A DNA stretch of 9,483 nucleotides, taken from assembly GCA_046074825.1 (NCBI GenBank), contig JBJTOZ010000013.1:1-9483 (forward strand), written 5' to 3'. Positions within the stretch are counted from its first letter, which is position 1, and each line of letters begins with the position of its first letter. A model generated the notes under the pieces. It was given only the letters and a program-made list of their open reading frames with translations, was not told where the DNA came from and ran no database searches. Source of the stretch: JAGVSR01 sp046074825 (GTDB lineage Bacteria > Pseudomonadota > Alphaproteobacteria > Rhizobiales > Hyphomicrobiaceae). Below are positions 1 to 6,296 of the stretch, one piece after another. The position numbers and the translations under genes were made by a program.

Positions 1-163
1 CAGGGAGTGTCCCTGCATTGCGTATTTTGGCCTCTCTGGCTCGTTTTTCGAGACGCTCGCTATCACTTTCTGAACGTCGCCCAAGCACATTGCGTAATTT
101 AAGGACCGCTACGAGAGCAACAATCATCGAAAGTAGCGTAAAGAGATCTATCTGACTTTCCAT
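1..163 (-). CDS. TIM44-like domain membrane protein, 5' end only (partial)
   Basis: The reading frame starts at the ATG at 163-161 and stays open for 54 codons to the window edge, so only the N-terminus is visible. It begins MESQIDLFTLLSMIVALVAV: one hydrophobic segment at about residues 5-22, followed by the basic stretch KLRNVLGRR and then a charged, probably helical region rich in E, R and K (about residues 31-48). The short N-terminal anchor followed by LR.VLGRR is the signature of alphaproteobacterial TIM44-domain proteins, and these are commonly encoded divergently from secB, as here. By family knowledge the missing C-terminal part would carry the TIM44 fold, relatives of which act at the inner membrane in protein translocation or complex assembly; the bacterial role is not settled. 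An in-frame TAA shortly upstream makes this ATG the first possible ATG start, though its ribosome binding site is weak. The identification rests on the N-terminus and the neighbourhood only. Confidence 0.72.
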   Translation of the reverse strand, partial: MESQIDLFTLLSMIVALVAVLKLRNVLGRRSESDSERLEKRAREAKIRNAGTLP

Positions 164-343
164 GTTCCATTCATTCCAAAGAAGTTAAAAGCCACATTAA
201 CATAAGCACTAATCGCGCCATTTGCCAGTCCAAGATCTAGAATTACCAAATTCTCATTCTCAAACACTGAGATTGCACAGGTTTTTAAAACTGGGCCACC
301 ATAGGCAACTCTTACACAAATGCCAACTAGGGAGGGAAAAATA

Positions 344-397
344 GTGAAAAAAAATTTAACTCTTAAATGTGTGAAAATGGGACAAACTTCACACTAA
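344..397 (+). CDS. Possible mini-ORF, 17 residues, unknown
   Basis: A GTG at 344-346 lies 8 bases after GGAGG (331-335), an ideal ribosome binding site, and opens a frame of 17 codons ending in TAA at 395-397. The peptide would be VKKNLTLKCVKMGQTSH, basic and without a membrane segment. The 3' third of the frame coincides with the inverted repeat GTGTGAA/TTCACAC (369-394), so translation could affect that hairpin as in a leader peptide. No run of T follows the hairpin. An ATG at 320 is in frame but has no ribosome binding site. Nothing ties this to a known family, and a chance frame of this size is quite possible. Confidence 0.18.
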   Translation: MKKNLTLKCVKMGQTSH

Positions 398-532
398 AGG
401 CTCGCATCGCTCTTTATTTCATTAACGAATGTACATGTCTCTTTTGAAACTCCATTGTTTTATGGAACGAAGAAAAAGGAACCTTAGTCTAATTCACTTA
501 ATCTCAGTGCCCCCCTTCCGGCCAAAGACCTT

Positions 533-602
533 GATCTCAAATAGGATGCAAAGAAAACAAAAACTTGTATTAAAGCTTTACGCTTTGTTGGATCTCAAAT
601 AG
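533..602 (+). repeat. Direct repeat GATCTCAAATAG, two copies upstream of secB
   Basis: The 12-base word GATCTCAAATAG occurs at 533-544 and again at 591-602, 58 bases apart, both between 43 and 112 bases before the secB start. A third, 10-base copy (GATCTCAAAT) lies at 9398-9407, upstream of the desaturase-family gene. In copies one and three the word is preceded by TT, giving TTGAT, which resembles one half of an FNR/FixK site, but the second half does not match ATCAA. The second copy overlaps the proposed secB -10 element, which would suit an operator. Confidence 0.35.
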
Positions 603-605
603 ATT
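577..605 (+). promoter_or_regulatory. Possible sigma-70-type promoter of secB
   Basis: TTTACG at 577-582 and TAGATT at 600-605 are separated by 17 bases, the optimal spacing. Each matches four of six positions of the -35 (TTGACA) and -10 (TATAAT) consensus. Transcription would begin near 612, about 33 bases before the secB start. The -35 element sits inside the small inverted repeat AAAGC-TTTAC-GCTTT (572-586), and the -10 element overlaps the second GATCTCAAATAG copy. This is a consensus match only. Confidence 0.3.
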
Positions 606-644
606 GTCTAAGAATTAAAACGCCTCACAGGGATACCCCACGTC

Positions 645-1124
645 ATGAATACACAGGACCGTCCATCACCACCTCAGCAAACAGCCGCAATACAAATTCA
701 AGTGTTGACACAATATGTAAAAGATCTTTCGTTCGAAAATCCAAATGTTGGCAAACATGCCATCAAACAAGGGGAAACACCTGAGTTGACATTGGAAATC
801 AATGTCGAAGCTCAAAAAGTCAATACCGACATTTACGAAAGCAAAATTCTTTTTTCTGCAAAACCCAAACATAGTGGTGGAACCATCTATGTTCTCGAAA
901 TGACATATGGGGGGCTCTTTAAAATACAAAATATCCCTCAACAAGCTCTCGAACCGTTCTTACTGATTAACTGCCCTGCCCTTCTCTTTCCTTTTCTCCG
1001 TCGCATTGTTTCAGACATTACAAGAGATGGCGGTTACGCTCCCTTGTGGCTCGATCCTATAGATTTCGGAGCTCTCTATATGCAGCGTCAGCAGAAAATC
1101 GCTCAAACTGCTGAGAAACAGTGA
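645..1124 (+). CDS. secB: Protein-export chaperone SecB
   Basis: SecB is the cytosolic homotetrameric chaperone that holds unfolded precursors and hands them to SecA at the Sec translocon. The 159-residue product matches the usual length (about 150-170). The family hallmark is at residues 19-34, with QVLTQYVKDLSFENPN, the first strand and its conserved loop. The hydrophobic middle (around INCPALLFPFLRRIVSDITR) and the C-terminal PLWLDPIDFGALYMQR are typical of alphaproteobacterial SecB. The ATG at 645 follows AGGGA at 629-633 with about 11 bases between, an acceptable ribosome binding site. It is transcribed apart from its neighbours, divergent from the TIM44-like gene and convergent with dnaQ 37 bases downstream. 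Only a weak AT palindrome (TTTAGCTAAA, 1131-1140) lies in that gap, so no clear intrinsic terminator is seen. Confidence 0.97.
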   Translation: MNTQDRPSPPQQTAAIQIQVLTQYVKDLSFENPNVGKHAIKQGETPELTLEINVEAQKVNTDIYESKILFSAKPKHSGGTIYVLEMTYGGLFKIQNIPQQALEPFLLINCPALLFPFLRRIVSDITRDGGYAPLWLDPIDFGALYMQRQQKIAQTAEKQ

Positions 1125-1161
1125 CAAGACTTTAGCTAAATTAGAGAATTAAAAGACCTAT

Positions 1162-1872
1162 TTATTCTGTCTTCTCTAAATACTTGTGCCAGATGGCATT
1201 CGGCCCAAGTGTTTCAATAAAAGCGCGATGGGCTGCCTCTTCTTCTGGTGTCAGTCGAGGCGGTAGAGGCGTTGGGCGTTGAGGGGTCTTTCTCTTTTGT
1301 CCCCGACCATTGGGCCCTGCAGATAGACTTGAATTCTTTTGCGATAGCTCGAGTTTAGCTTGACGCTCACCAAGCAACTCAACGTAAACTTCTGCTAAAA
1401 GCAAAGAATCTTTCAATGCACCATGTTTTTCACGCTGTGAATTATCAATAGAAAACCTTTTACACAACGCATCAAGACTATTTGGGCCACCTGGAAATTT
1501 TCTTCGCGCTAAAGCTAACGTATCAACAACTCTACTCATTTGCAGAGAGGTTCTCTTCGATCTTTCTAACTCAGCGTTGAGAAAATTTATATCAAATGTT
1601 GCGTTGTGTATGACAAGCAAATCCTCGGAAATAAATTCTAAAAAGGAATCGACTATAGTTTCAAAGAGAGGTTTGTCCTTCAAAAAATCCGTTGTAATAC
1701 CGTGAACAGCCTCTGCTTCAGGAGGAACATCTCTGAGAGGATTAAGATAGTGATGGAATTCACGACCCGTTGGAATGCGATTGTAAAGTTCAACACAGCC
1801 TATTTCTATTAAGCGATCACCGTTTTTTGGATCCAACCCAGTCGTCTCAGTATCCAGTACAATTTCTCTCAA
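1162..1872 (-). CDS. dnaQ: DNA polymerase III epsilon subunit, 3'-5' proofreading exonuclease
   Basis: DnaQ removes misincorporated nucleotides as part of the Pol III core. The 236-residue protein has the full DEDDh exonuclease set: D7 and E9 in DTETTG (Exo I), D94 in HNATFDINFLN (Exo II), and H150 and D155 in KHGALKDS (Exo III). QAKLEL at 171-176 fits the sliding-clamp binding motif seen after the nuclease domain. A polar, proline-rich linker (about 177-207) and a C-terminal helix ending in IWHKYLEKTE follow; the tail is where family members bind the polymerase alpha subunit. The start is a TTG at 1872-1870: GGGAG at 1883-1879 lies 6 bases upstream, and an in-frame TAA just before it rules out extension. 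It is the last gene of the minus-strand cluster, 27 bases after coaE, and convergent with secB. Confidence 0.96.
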   Translation of the reverse strand: MREIVLDTETTGLDPKNGDRLIEIGCVELYNRIPTGREFHHYLNPLRDVPPEAEAVHGITTDFLKDKPLFETIVDSFLEFISEDLLVIHNATFDINFLNAELERSKRTSLQMSRVVDTLALARRKFPGGPNSLDALCKRFSIDNSQREKHGALKDSLLLAEVYVELLGERQAKLELSQKNSSLSAGPNGRGQKRKTPQRPTPLPPRLTPEEEAAHRAFIETLGPNAIWHKYLEKTE

Positions 1873-1899
1873 AAACTGCTCCCTTTAAAAAAGTAACCT

Positions 1900-2514
1900 C
1901 TAATTCCAATAACGGGCATAAGCTTGTCCTCGTCGTTCCGAAATCATTTCTAAAATAGCATTAAGTTGACGCTGTGTAGACTCTAGGGGTCCGTTCGTAT
2001 CCACAACAAAGTGAGCGCGCTTACGTTTTTCGGAATCTGGTAGCTGTCGCGAAAGAAGTTGTTCAAACTTGTGTTCTGTCATTTGAGGACGCGATAAAAC
2101 CCGTTCGCGCTGGATTGCCGCGGAGGCGCTCACTAAGAGAACGACATCTACTTTTTTGTCCATGTTCGTCTCATAAAGGAGGGGAATATCTAATATGACA
2201 ATTTTTTCTCCTTTTTGCTGACACTCCTTTAAAAAGGAAAGTTTCCTTTTTTCTAGAAGAGGATAGACTATACCTTCTAATCTTTTAAACCCATCTGTAT
2301 CTTGAGCCAGTTTTTCTGAAAGAATGTGCCGATCAACACCTTTAACCGTTGTGCTGCCAGGAAAGGCTTTTTCAATTTCCTGAGCTGTTTCTCCAACATA
2401 AATTTTATGCACCTCCGCATCAGCATCAAACACGGGCACTCCCTTAGCACGCAAATAAGATAAGGCGGTTGATTTTCCCATACCAATAGAACCTGTTAAT
2501 CCAACAATAAGCAT
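1900..2514 (-). CDS. coaE: Dephospho-CoA kinase
   Basis: CoaE phosphorylates the 3'-hydroxyl of the ribose of dephospho-CoA with ATP, the last step of coenzyme A synthesis, in the cytosol. The 204-residue length is typical of the family. The P-loop is GLTGSIGMGKST (residues 5-16). The substrate-side DADAEVH motif follows at 30-36, then LDIPLLYE at 108-115. RQLPDSEKR with AHFVVDT (about 156-173) is the lid and C-terminal signature. The ATG at 2514-2512 lies 2 bases after the aroE stop, so translation is probably coupled. CoaE, AroE and DnaQ are encoded next to each other in many alphaproteobacteria although their pathways are unrelated. No defect is seen. Confidence 0.96.
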   Translation of the reverse strand: MLIVGLTGSIGMGKSTALSYLRAKGVPVFDADAEVHKIYVGETAQEIEKAFPGSTTVKGVDRHILSEKLAQDTDGFKRLEGIVYPLLEKRKLSFLKECQQKGEKIVILDIPLLYETNMDKKVDVVLLVSASAAIQRERVLSRPQMTEHKFEQLLSRQLPDSEKRKRAHFVVDTNGPLESTQRQLNAILEMISERRGQAYARYWN

Positions 2515-2516
2515 GA

Positions 2517-3347
2517 TTATTGCTTTTTGATATCGTCTACGATCAGCTGATAGAGATCCTCTGTCACTTCAGGCCGCTGACCAAACCATTTCTCGAATCC
2601 TGGTACTGCCTGATGCAACAACATTCCAAGACCGTCTACAGTCGCAAGATTATGCTCTTTTGCTTTTTTTAGAAAATCTGTTTCAAGGGGAACATATACA
2701 ATATCACTCACGACAGCATCAGAACGGAAGAGATTAAAATCTATGTCAAGATCACCACACCCCTCCATCCCCAATGAAGTGGCATTCACAAGAACCCCAC
2801 ATTGGCCCGCATCTTTTTTTCTATTCTCCCAAAAGCACGCTTTCACTCTTGACCCAAAATGTGAAACAAGCTCCTCACTTCGCGAAAAAGAACGGTTAAA
2901 AATTTGGATGCATTCAACACCCTCTTTGAGAAAGGCGTACACGATGGCCCGCGCCGCCCCGCCCGCGCCCAAAATTCCAATAGGGGCATCTTTGTTGCGC
3001 CACTTAGGAGCTTTTTTATTGAGATAGGTCATAAATCCATAGGCATCTGTATTGGTAGCACATAATTTGTTGTGCTCGATCCATATTGTGTTGACAGCAC
3101 CAATTTGGCGAGATGCTTCATCTTTAAAATGGACAATTTCCAAAGCGCTTTCTTTGTGGGGAACTGTAACGTTACACCCCATGAACCCTCTTTGAGAGAG
3201 TGAATGGAGAAACTGCGATAAATCCTTAGGATTAACCTCTTCTTTTGTATAAGATCCCTCGATCCCCAGAGACTTCAGCCAGTATCCATGAATAAGAGGC
3301 GATCGGGAATGTTTAATGGGCCAACCTATCACACAGGATCGCTTCAT
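2517..3347 (-). CDS. aroE: Shikimate dehydrogenase (NADP+)
   Basis: AroE reduces 3-dehydroshikimate to shikimate with NADPH in the pathway to aromatic amino acids. The 276-residue protein has the shikimate-binding SRSP (14-17), the catalytic lysine K65 in NVTVPHKE, and D101 in NTDAYG, the partner of the lysine. The dinucleotide-binding loop GAGGAARA is at 127-134, followed by NRS at 151-153 in the place of the NADPH phosphate clamp. DGLGMLLHQ at 238-246 contributes the conserved substrate-contacting Q246. The ATG at 3347 overlaps the maf stop by 4 bases (ATGA), and coaE begins 2 bases after its own stop, so it sits inside a coupled operon. An intact gene suggests that the organism keeps at least part of the shikimate pathway, which many intracellular relatives have lost. 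Confidence 0.95.
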   Translation of the reverse strand: MKRSCVIGWPIKHSRSPLIHGYWLKSLGIEGSYTKEEVNPKDLSQFLHSLSQRGFMGCNVTVPHKESALEIVHFKDEASRQIGAVNTIWIEHNKLCATNTDAYGFMTYLNKKAPKWRNKDAPIGILGAGGAARAIVYAFLKEGVECIQIFNRSFSRSEELVSHFGSRVKACFWENRKKDAGQCGVLVNATSLGMEGCGDLDIDFNLFRSDAVVSDIVYVPLETDFLKKAKEHNLATVDGLGMLLHQAVPGFEKWFGQRPEVTEDLYQLIVDDIKKQ

Positions 3348-3964
3348 TGATCGATCTCCTGCATTCTCCTTAATTCGCGCAAAAGAGGAAGAAGCGGCAA
3401 ACCTAGAATAGTATAATAATCTCCTTGCACCTGTTCAAAAAGACAAACACCTAATCCTTCAAATTGATAAGCACCTACACATCCCAAAACAGTCTCGCCA
3501 ACTCTCTTAAGGTAACCTTCCAAAAAAGGATCGGTAAAAGAATGCATCGTTAATTTTGCCGTATCAACTTCACGCCAGATTGTAACCCCATTTTTTGCAA
3601 GGACCACACCTGAATGCAGGTAATGAGTTTTGCCCCTTAATTTCTCTAAAGTTTGCCGCGCTTGCAAAAGACTTTTCGGCTTGGAAAAAATTTCAGAACC
3701 CGTCGTTAGAACTTGATCACAACCCACAACCAAAGAGTGAGGAAAACTTTTAGAAACATCCAACCCTTTTTCTTCGGCTAAAAGAAGTGCTATTTCGGAA
3801 GGAGATTGATCGCTGTCTTTTTTTAACAGCTGTTCACGAATTTTTTCCTCATCAATCTTTGATGGTCGCACCTCAAAGAGAAGACCGGCATTATGTAAAA
3901 TTTGTCGGCGAACAGGACTAGAAGAAGCCAGCAAAAGCAGGGAAGAAGACTTTTTCGACGTCAT
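3344..3964 (-). CDS. maf: Maf/YceF-family nucleotide pyrophosphatase
   Basis: Maf proteins hydrolyse non-canonical or modified nucleoside triphosphates to monophosphates in the cytosol. The 206-residue product opens with LLLASSSPVRRQIL, the S.SP.RR loop at residues 14-20. D83 with Q84 in VVGCDQVL is the presumed catalytic base region, followed by SKPK at 94-97. The C-terminal GAYQFEGLGVCLFEQVQGD and GLPL segment is also typical. DQV rather than DTV, together with the GAYQFEG tail, is closer to the YceF branch (7-methyl-GTP pyrophosphatase) than to the dTTP/UTP-hydrolysing Maf branch; this subfamily call is an inference. It overlaps ppsR upstream and aroE downstream by 4 bases each, so all three are probably translated in a coupled way. 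Confidence 0.92.
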   Translation of the reverse strand: MTSKKSSSLLLLASSSPVRRQILHNAGLLFEVRPSKIDEEKIREQLLKKDSDQSPSEIALLLAEEKGLDVSKSFPHSLVVGCDQVLTTGSEIFSKPKSLLQARQTLEKLRGKTHYLHSGVVLAKNGVTIWREVDTAKLTMHSFTDPFLEGYLKRVGETVLGCVGAYQFEGLGVCLFEQVQGDYYTILGLPLLPLLRELRRMQEIDQ

Positions 3965-4812
3965 AACGTCGTTTCCGCATTCTGAACTTTAGTGGCGTGT
4001 TCATTCCTCAACTGAATAATAGTGGCGGCTGTTTCTTCAATGGACTTGCGAGTGACATCAATAATAGGCCATCCATGTTCACCACAAATTTTTCTCGAAT
4101 AAGAAATTTCCTCTGCAATAATTTCTCTATCAGCATAAGAATTTATATCTCGATCTGACATCAACAACGCACGATTGCGTCGCACTTCCGTAATTCTATC
4201 AACACTTGCAATAAGACAAACCACAAAAGCCTTATGCGGTTTCAAGAGGATATTTGGTAACGGGATTTGTGGCACAAGAGGAAGATTAGTTGTTTTATAT
4301 CCTCTCTGAGCCAAATAGATGCTTGTTGGAGTTTTCGAAGTTCGAGAAATGCCAAGTAAGACTATGTCTGCCGTATTAAGATCGTCAGGCAGACGACCAT
4401 CATCATGTTGCATTGTAAAATTGAGGGCATCAATACGTTTAAAATACTGCGCATCGAGTACATGTTGACCCGCAACTGTGGGTGTTTGAGGGGCGCCAAG
4501 ATAGGATTCAAAAATTTGTATCACAGGATTAAGCACGGCATGAGAAGGCGTATTAAGCTCACGACATTTCTTATCAATCTCTCCCGCGAATTCTCGATTA
4601 ACAACTGTATACAATACAATGCCTGGATTTTTTTCAATCTCTTCTAAAACCCGATTGAGCTGACGAGGTGAACGAATAAGAGAATGCACATGCTCAATGG
4701 GCTTTAATGTAGGGTATTGAGCAGCGACCGCTTTGGCTATCGCTGTGAGAGTTTCTCCAGTTGCATCAGAAACAAGATGCATATGATAGAGGCGGGTTTC
4801 TTTATTGGGCAT
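3961..4812 (-). CDS. ppsR: PEP synthase / pyruvate phosphate dikinase regulatory protein (DUF299)
   Basis: This bifunctional kinase/pyrophosphorylase uses ADP to inactivate, and phosphate to reactivate, PEP synthase or pyruvate phosphate dikinase by modifying a threonine. From the ATG at 4812 the protein is 283 residues, near the usual 270-280. It starts MPNKETRLYHMHLVSDATGE, and HLVSDATGETL is the family's N-terminal signature. HDDG is at 136-139, the P-loop GISRTSKT at 154-161, and DVTRKSIEETAATI lies near the C-terminus. The frame stays open upstream to a TTG at 4905, with ATGs at 4890 and 4878. The TTG has AAGGA 4 bases before it, whereas 4812 has no clear ribosome binding site, so a form extended by up to 31 residues is possible. 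It leads the minus-strand operon and overlaps maf by 4 bases. Its target enzyme is not in the window. Confidence 0.93.
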   Translation of the reverse strand: MPNKETRLYHMHLVSDATGETLTAIAKAVAAQYPTLKPIEHVHSLIRSPRQLNRVLEEIEKNPGIVLYTVVNREFAGEIDKKCRELNTPSHAVLNPVIQIFESYLGAPQTPTVAGQHVLDAQYFKRIDALNFTMQHDDGRLPDDLNTADIVLLGISRTSKTPTSIYLAQRGYKTTNLPLVPQIPLPNILLKPHKAFVVCLIASVDRITEVRRNRALLMSDRDINSYADREIIAEEISYSRKICGEHGWPIIDVTRKSIEETAATIIQLRNEHATKVQNAETTL

Positions 4813-4813
4813 C

Positions 4814-4840
4814 TGTGGACAAAAGCATGAGTTATCCCAT
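4814..4840. promoter_or_regulatory. Two DnaA-box-like 9-mers near the ppsR start
   Basis: TGTGGACAA at 4814-4822 is the reverse complement of TTGTCCACA, one mismatch from the DnaA box TTATCCACA. TTATCCCAT at 4832-4840 on the plus strand has two mismatches. They sit 9 bases apart at the edge of the proposed origin, just upstream of the ppsR start preferred here. Degenerate boxes occur by chance (for example TTATCCCAA inside the desaturase gene near 8652), so only the first is reasonably convincing. Confidence 0.35.
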
Positions 4841-4905
4841 GAGGGGTCAATCCTTTTGGATTTTTCCCACTCTTCCATTGGAGGAATCATAACACTTACG
4901 CACAA

Positions 4906-5249
4906 AAAATCCTTTTTTCATGAAAAATACTTTAAAAAACGTTGTCCCGTGGAGGACAGTTCATATTCATCTCTTTTCCTCGTTTCATTAACAAAGTTTA
5001 CAGCAAAACCTCTCATAGGTTTTAAGACATAATCTCTTTTCTTCCTTAGAGATTTCAAAAAATAGTAGAGAGGCTTTGATTAAAGATACTAGATCGTGTT
5101 AGGTCAAATTTCCTTATTGGATATCTTCTGGAAAAGCCGAGGATAACTAATCTACTACCGTAATTCATAGGCTTAAGAGTCAAAAAAATAAATTCAAAGA
5201 TTCATTCTTTAAGGTTTTTAAGGGGTGAAGAATCGCTTACGAGACAAAC
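4906..5249. other. Candidate chromosomal replication origin (oriC) between ppsR and hemE
   Basis: This 344-base gap holds no gene and separates two divergent gene clusters. The same junction, hemE on one side and the DUF299 gene on the other, is the mapped origin of Caulobacter crescentus and the proposed origin of Rickettsia. The part next to hemE (5161-5220) is about 78% A+T and contains runs such as CAAAAAAATA, which suits an unwinding element. It also holds three GANTC sites (5177, 5199, 5230). DnaA-box-like words are sparse: TTATCCTCG on the minus strand (5146-5138), a TGTCC/GGACA inverted repeat at 4943-4958, and the better box at 4814-4822 just outside. No full CtrA site (TTAA-N7-TTAA) or perfect DnaA box was found. 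The promoters of ppsR and hemE must also lie here. Confidence 0.6.
5177..5234. promoter_or_regulatory. Cluster of three GANTC (CcrM-type) methylation sites
   Basis: GAGTC at 5177-5181, GATTC at 5199-5203 and GAATC at 5230-5234 fall within 58 bases immediately before hemE. GANTC is the target of the cell-cycle methyltransferase CcrM, common in alphaproteobacteria, and such sites are often found in origins and cell-cycle promoters. Whether this organism encodes CcrM cannot be seen here. Confidence 0.45.
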
Positions 5250-6296
5250 GTGAACTCAACCGAAAGAAGGCTAGTTAAAGTTTTAAATGGTGAAATACTC
5301 TCACCTCCACCCATTTGGTTAATGCGTCAAGCAGGTCGTTATTTACCCGAGTACCGCAAAACAAGAGCTGAAGCAGGAGGATTTTTATCTCTATGTTATT
5401 CTCCTAAATTGGCAACCGAAGTTACACTTCAGCCCATTCGAAGATATGGATTTGATGCAGCCATTCTCTTCTCAGATATCCTTATTGTTGCGGATGCTCT
5501 TGGACAAGACGTAAGTTTTGAAGAAGGAGAGGGACCAAAATTAAAACCCATTACGAACGCTGATGATCTTAAAATCCTAAAACCCCAGAATACCAAAGAA
5601 AAGTACTCGCTTATTTCTGAAACCGTTTCTCGTTTACGACAGGATTTACCCAGTGAGACGGCCCTCATTGGTTTCTGTGGAGCACCTTGGACGGTCGCTA
5701 GTTACATGGTGGCAGGAGGGGGGTCTTCCGATCAAGCAGATGCGCGAAAATTCGCCTATCGAGATCCTCAAACATTTCAAGTTTTGATTGATCTACTTGT
5801 TGAGACGTCGGTGGATTATCTTTTACAGCAAATTAAGGCAGGCGCAGATACTGTCATGATTTTTGACAGTTGGGCCGGCACATTGCCAGAACATGAGTTT
5901 TCTCAGTGGGTCACAGCCCCCACAAAACGTCTCGTTGCTGAGATAAAAAAACAAAAACCTTCTATTCCTGTCATTGGTTTTCCAAGAGGGGCTGGTTCAA
6001 ATGCGTATAACTATTGCCAAGAAACACGTATTCACTGTCTGGCGTGCGATACTGCGATGCCTTTGAAAGAGATGAAGAAGCTTGCACAACACTACGGTTG
6101 TGCAGTTCAAGGAAACATCGATCCTCTTTTGTTGATCGCAGGTGGGGATGCTCTTGATCGAAGGGTTGATGAAACATTGCAAACCTTAAATGGCGTGCCG
6201 CATATCTTTAACCTAGGGCACGGAATTGTCCCAGAAACACCTCCTGAAAACGTTGCGAGACTTGTCCAACGTGTCAGATCCCAGGTCTCATCATGA
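5250..6296 (+). CDS. hemE: Uroporphyrinogen decarboxylase
   Basis: HemE removes four carboxyl groups from uroporphyrinogen III to give coproporphyrinogen III, a cytosolic step of haem synthesis that needs no cofactor. The 348-residue protein has the signature PPIWLMRQAGRYLPEYR at 20-36, with R26 and R30 that bind the substrate carboxylates. The catalytic D76 is in ILFSDIL. Y152 follows GFCGAPWTVAS, FDSWAG is at 205-210, and H324 is in NLGHGI. The start is a GTG at 5250-5252: an in-frame TGA at 5226-5228 leaves no earlier usable codon, and the next ATG is inside the signature. The ribosome binding site is weak (GAGAC at 5241-5245; AAGGGG at 5220-5225 is too far). It is the first gene right of the proposed origin and overlaps hemJ by 4 bases. 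Confidence 0.97.
   Translation: MNSTERRLVKVLNGEILSPPPIWLMRQAGRYLPEYRKTRAEAGGFLSLCYSPKLATEVTLQPIRRYGFDAAILFSDILIVADALGQDVSFEEGEGPKLKPITNADDLKILKPQNTKEKYSLISETVSRLRQDLPSETALIGFCGAPWTVASYMVAGGGSSDQADARKFAYRDPQTFQVLIDLLVETSVDYLLQQIKAGADTVMIFDSWAGTLPEHEFSQWVTAPTKRLVAEIKKQKPSIPVIGFPRGAGSNAYNYCQETRIHCLACDTAMPLKEMKKLAQHYGCAVQGNIDPLLLIAGGDALDRRVDETLQTLNGVPHIFNLGHGIVPETPPENVARLVQRVRSQVSS

Larger units (their letters stand above)
164..644. other. Gene-poor divergent region between the TIM44-like gene and secB
   Basis: This 481-base stretch has no long reading frame on either strand and no tRNA-like or rRNA-like sequence that I can recognise. It must hold the promoters of two divergent genes. Visible structure includes GTTTT-T-AAAAC at 281-291, a 7-bp inverted repeat GTGTGAA/TTCACAC at 369-375 and 388-394, TCCAT/ATGGA at 451-455 and 462-466, and two copies of GATCTCAAATAG (533-544 and 591-602). 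A strong Shine-Dalgarno-like GGAGG at 331-335 precedes a GTG that opens an 18-codon frame. The stretch is long for an otherwise compact segment, so an unrecognised small RNA or a decayed gene cannot be excluded. Confidence 0.6.

Noticed and set aside
531..544. FNR/FixK-type box TTGAT-N4-ATCAA
   Set aside because: Only the first half matches; the second half is AATAG, so a full site is not supported.
1125..1161. Bidirectional terminator between secB and dnaQ
   Set aside because: Only the AT palindrome TTTAGCTAAA is present, with no GC stem and no T run.
2743..3027. 94-codon plus-strand frame inside aroE
   Set aside because: It is antisense to the conserved NADP-binding region of aroE; the protein has no family-like pattern.
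5209..5221. Two TTAA words resembling a CtrA site
   Set aside because: The spacing between them is 5 bases, not the 7 of the TTAA-N7-TTAA consensus; other TTAA words in the gap also fail.
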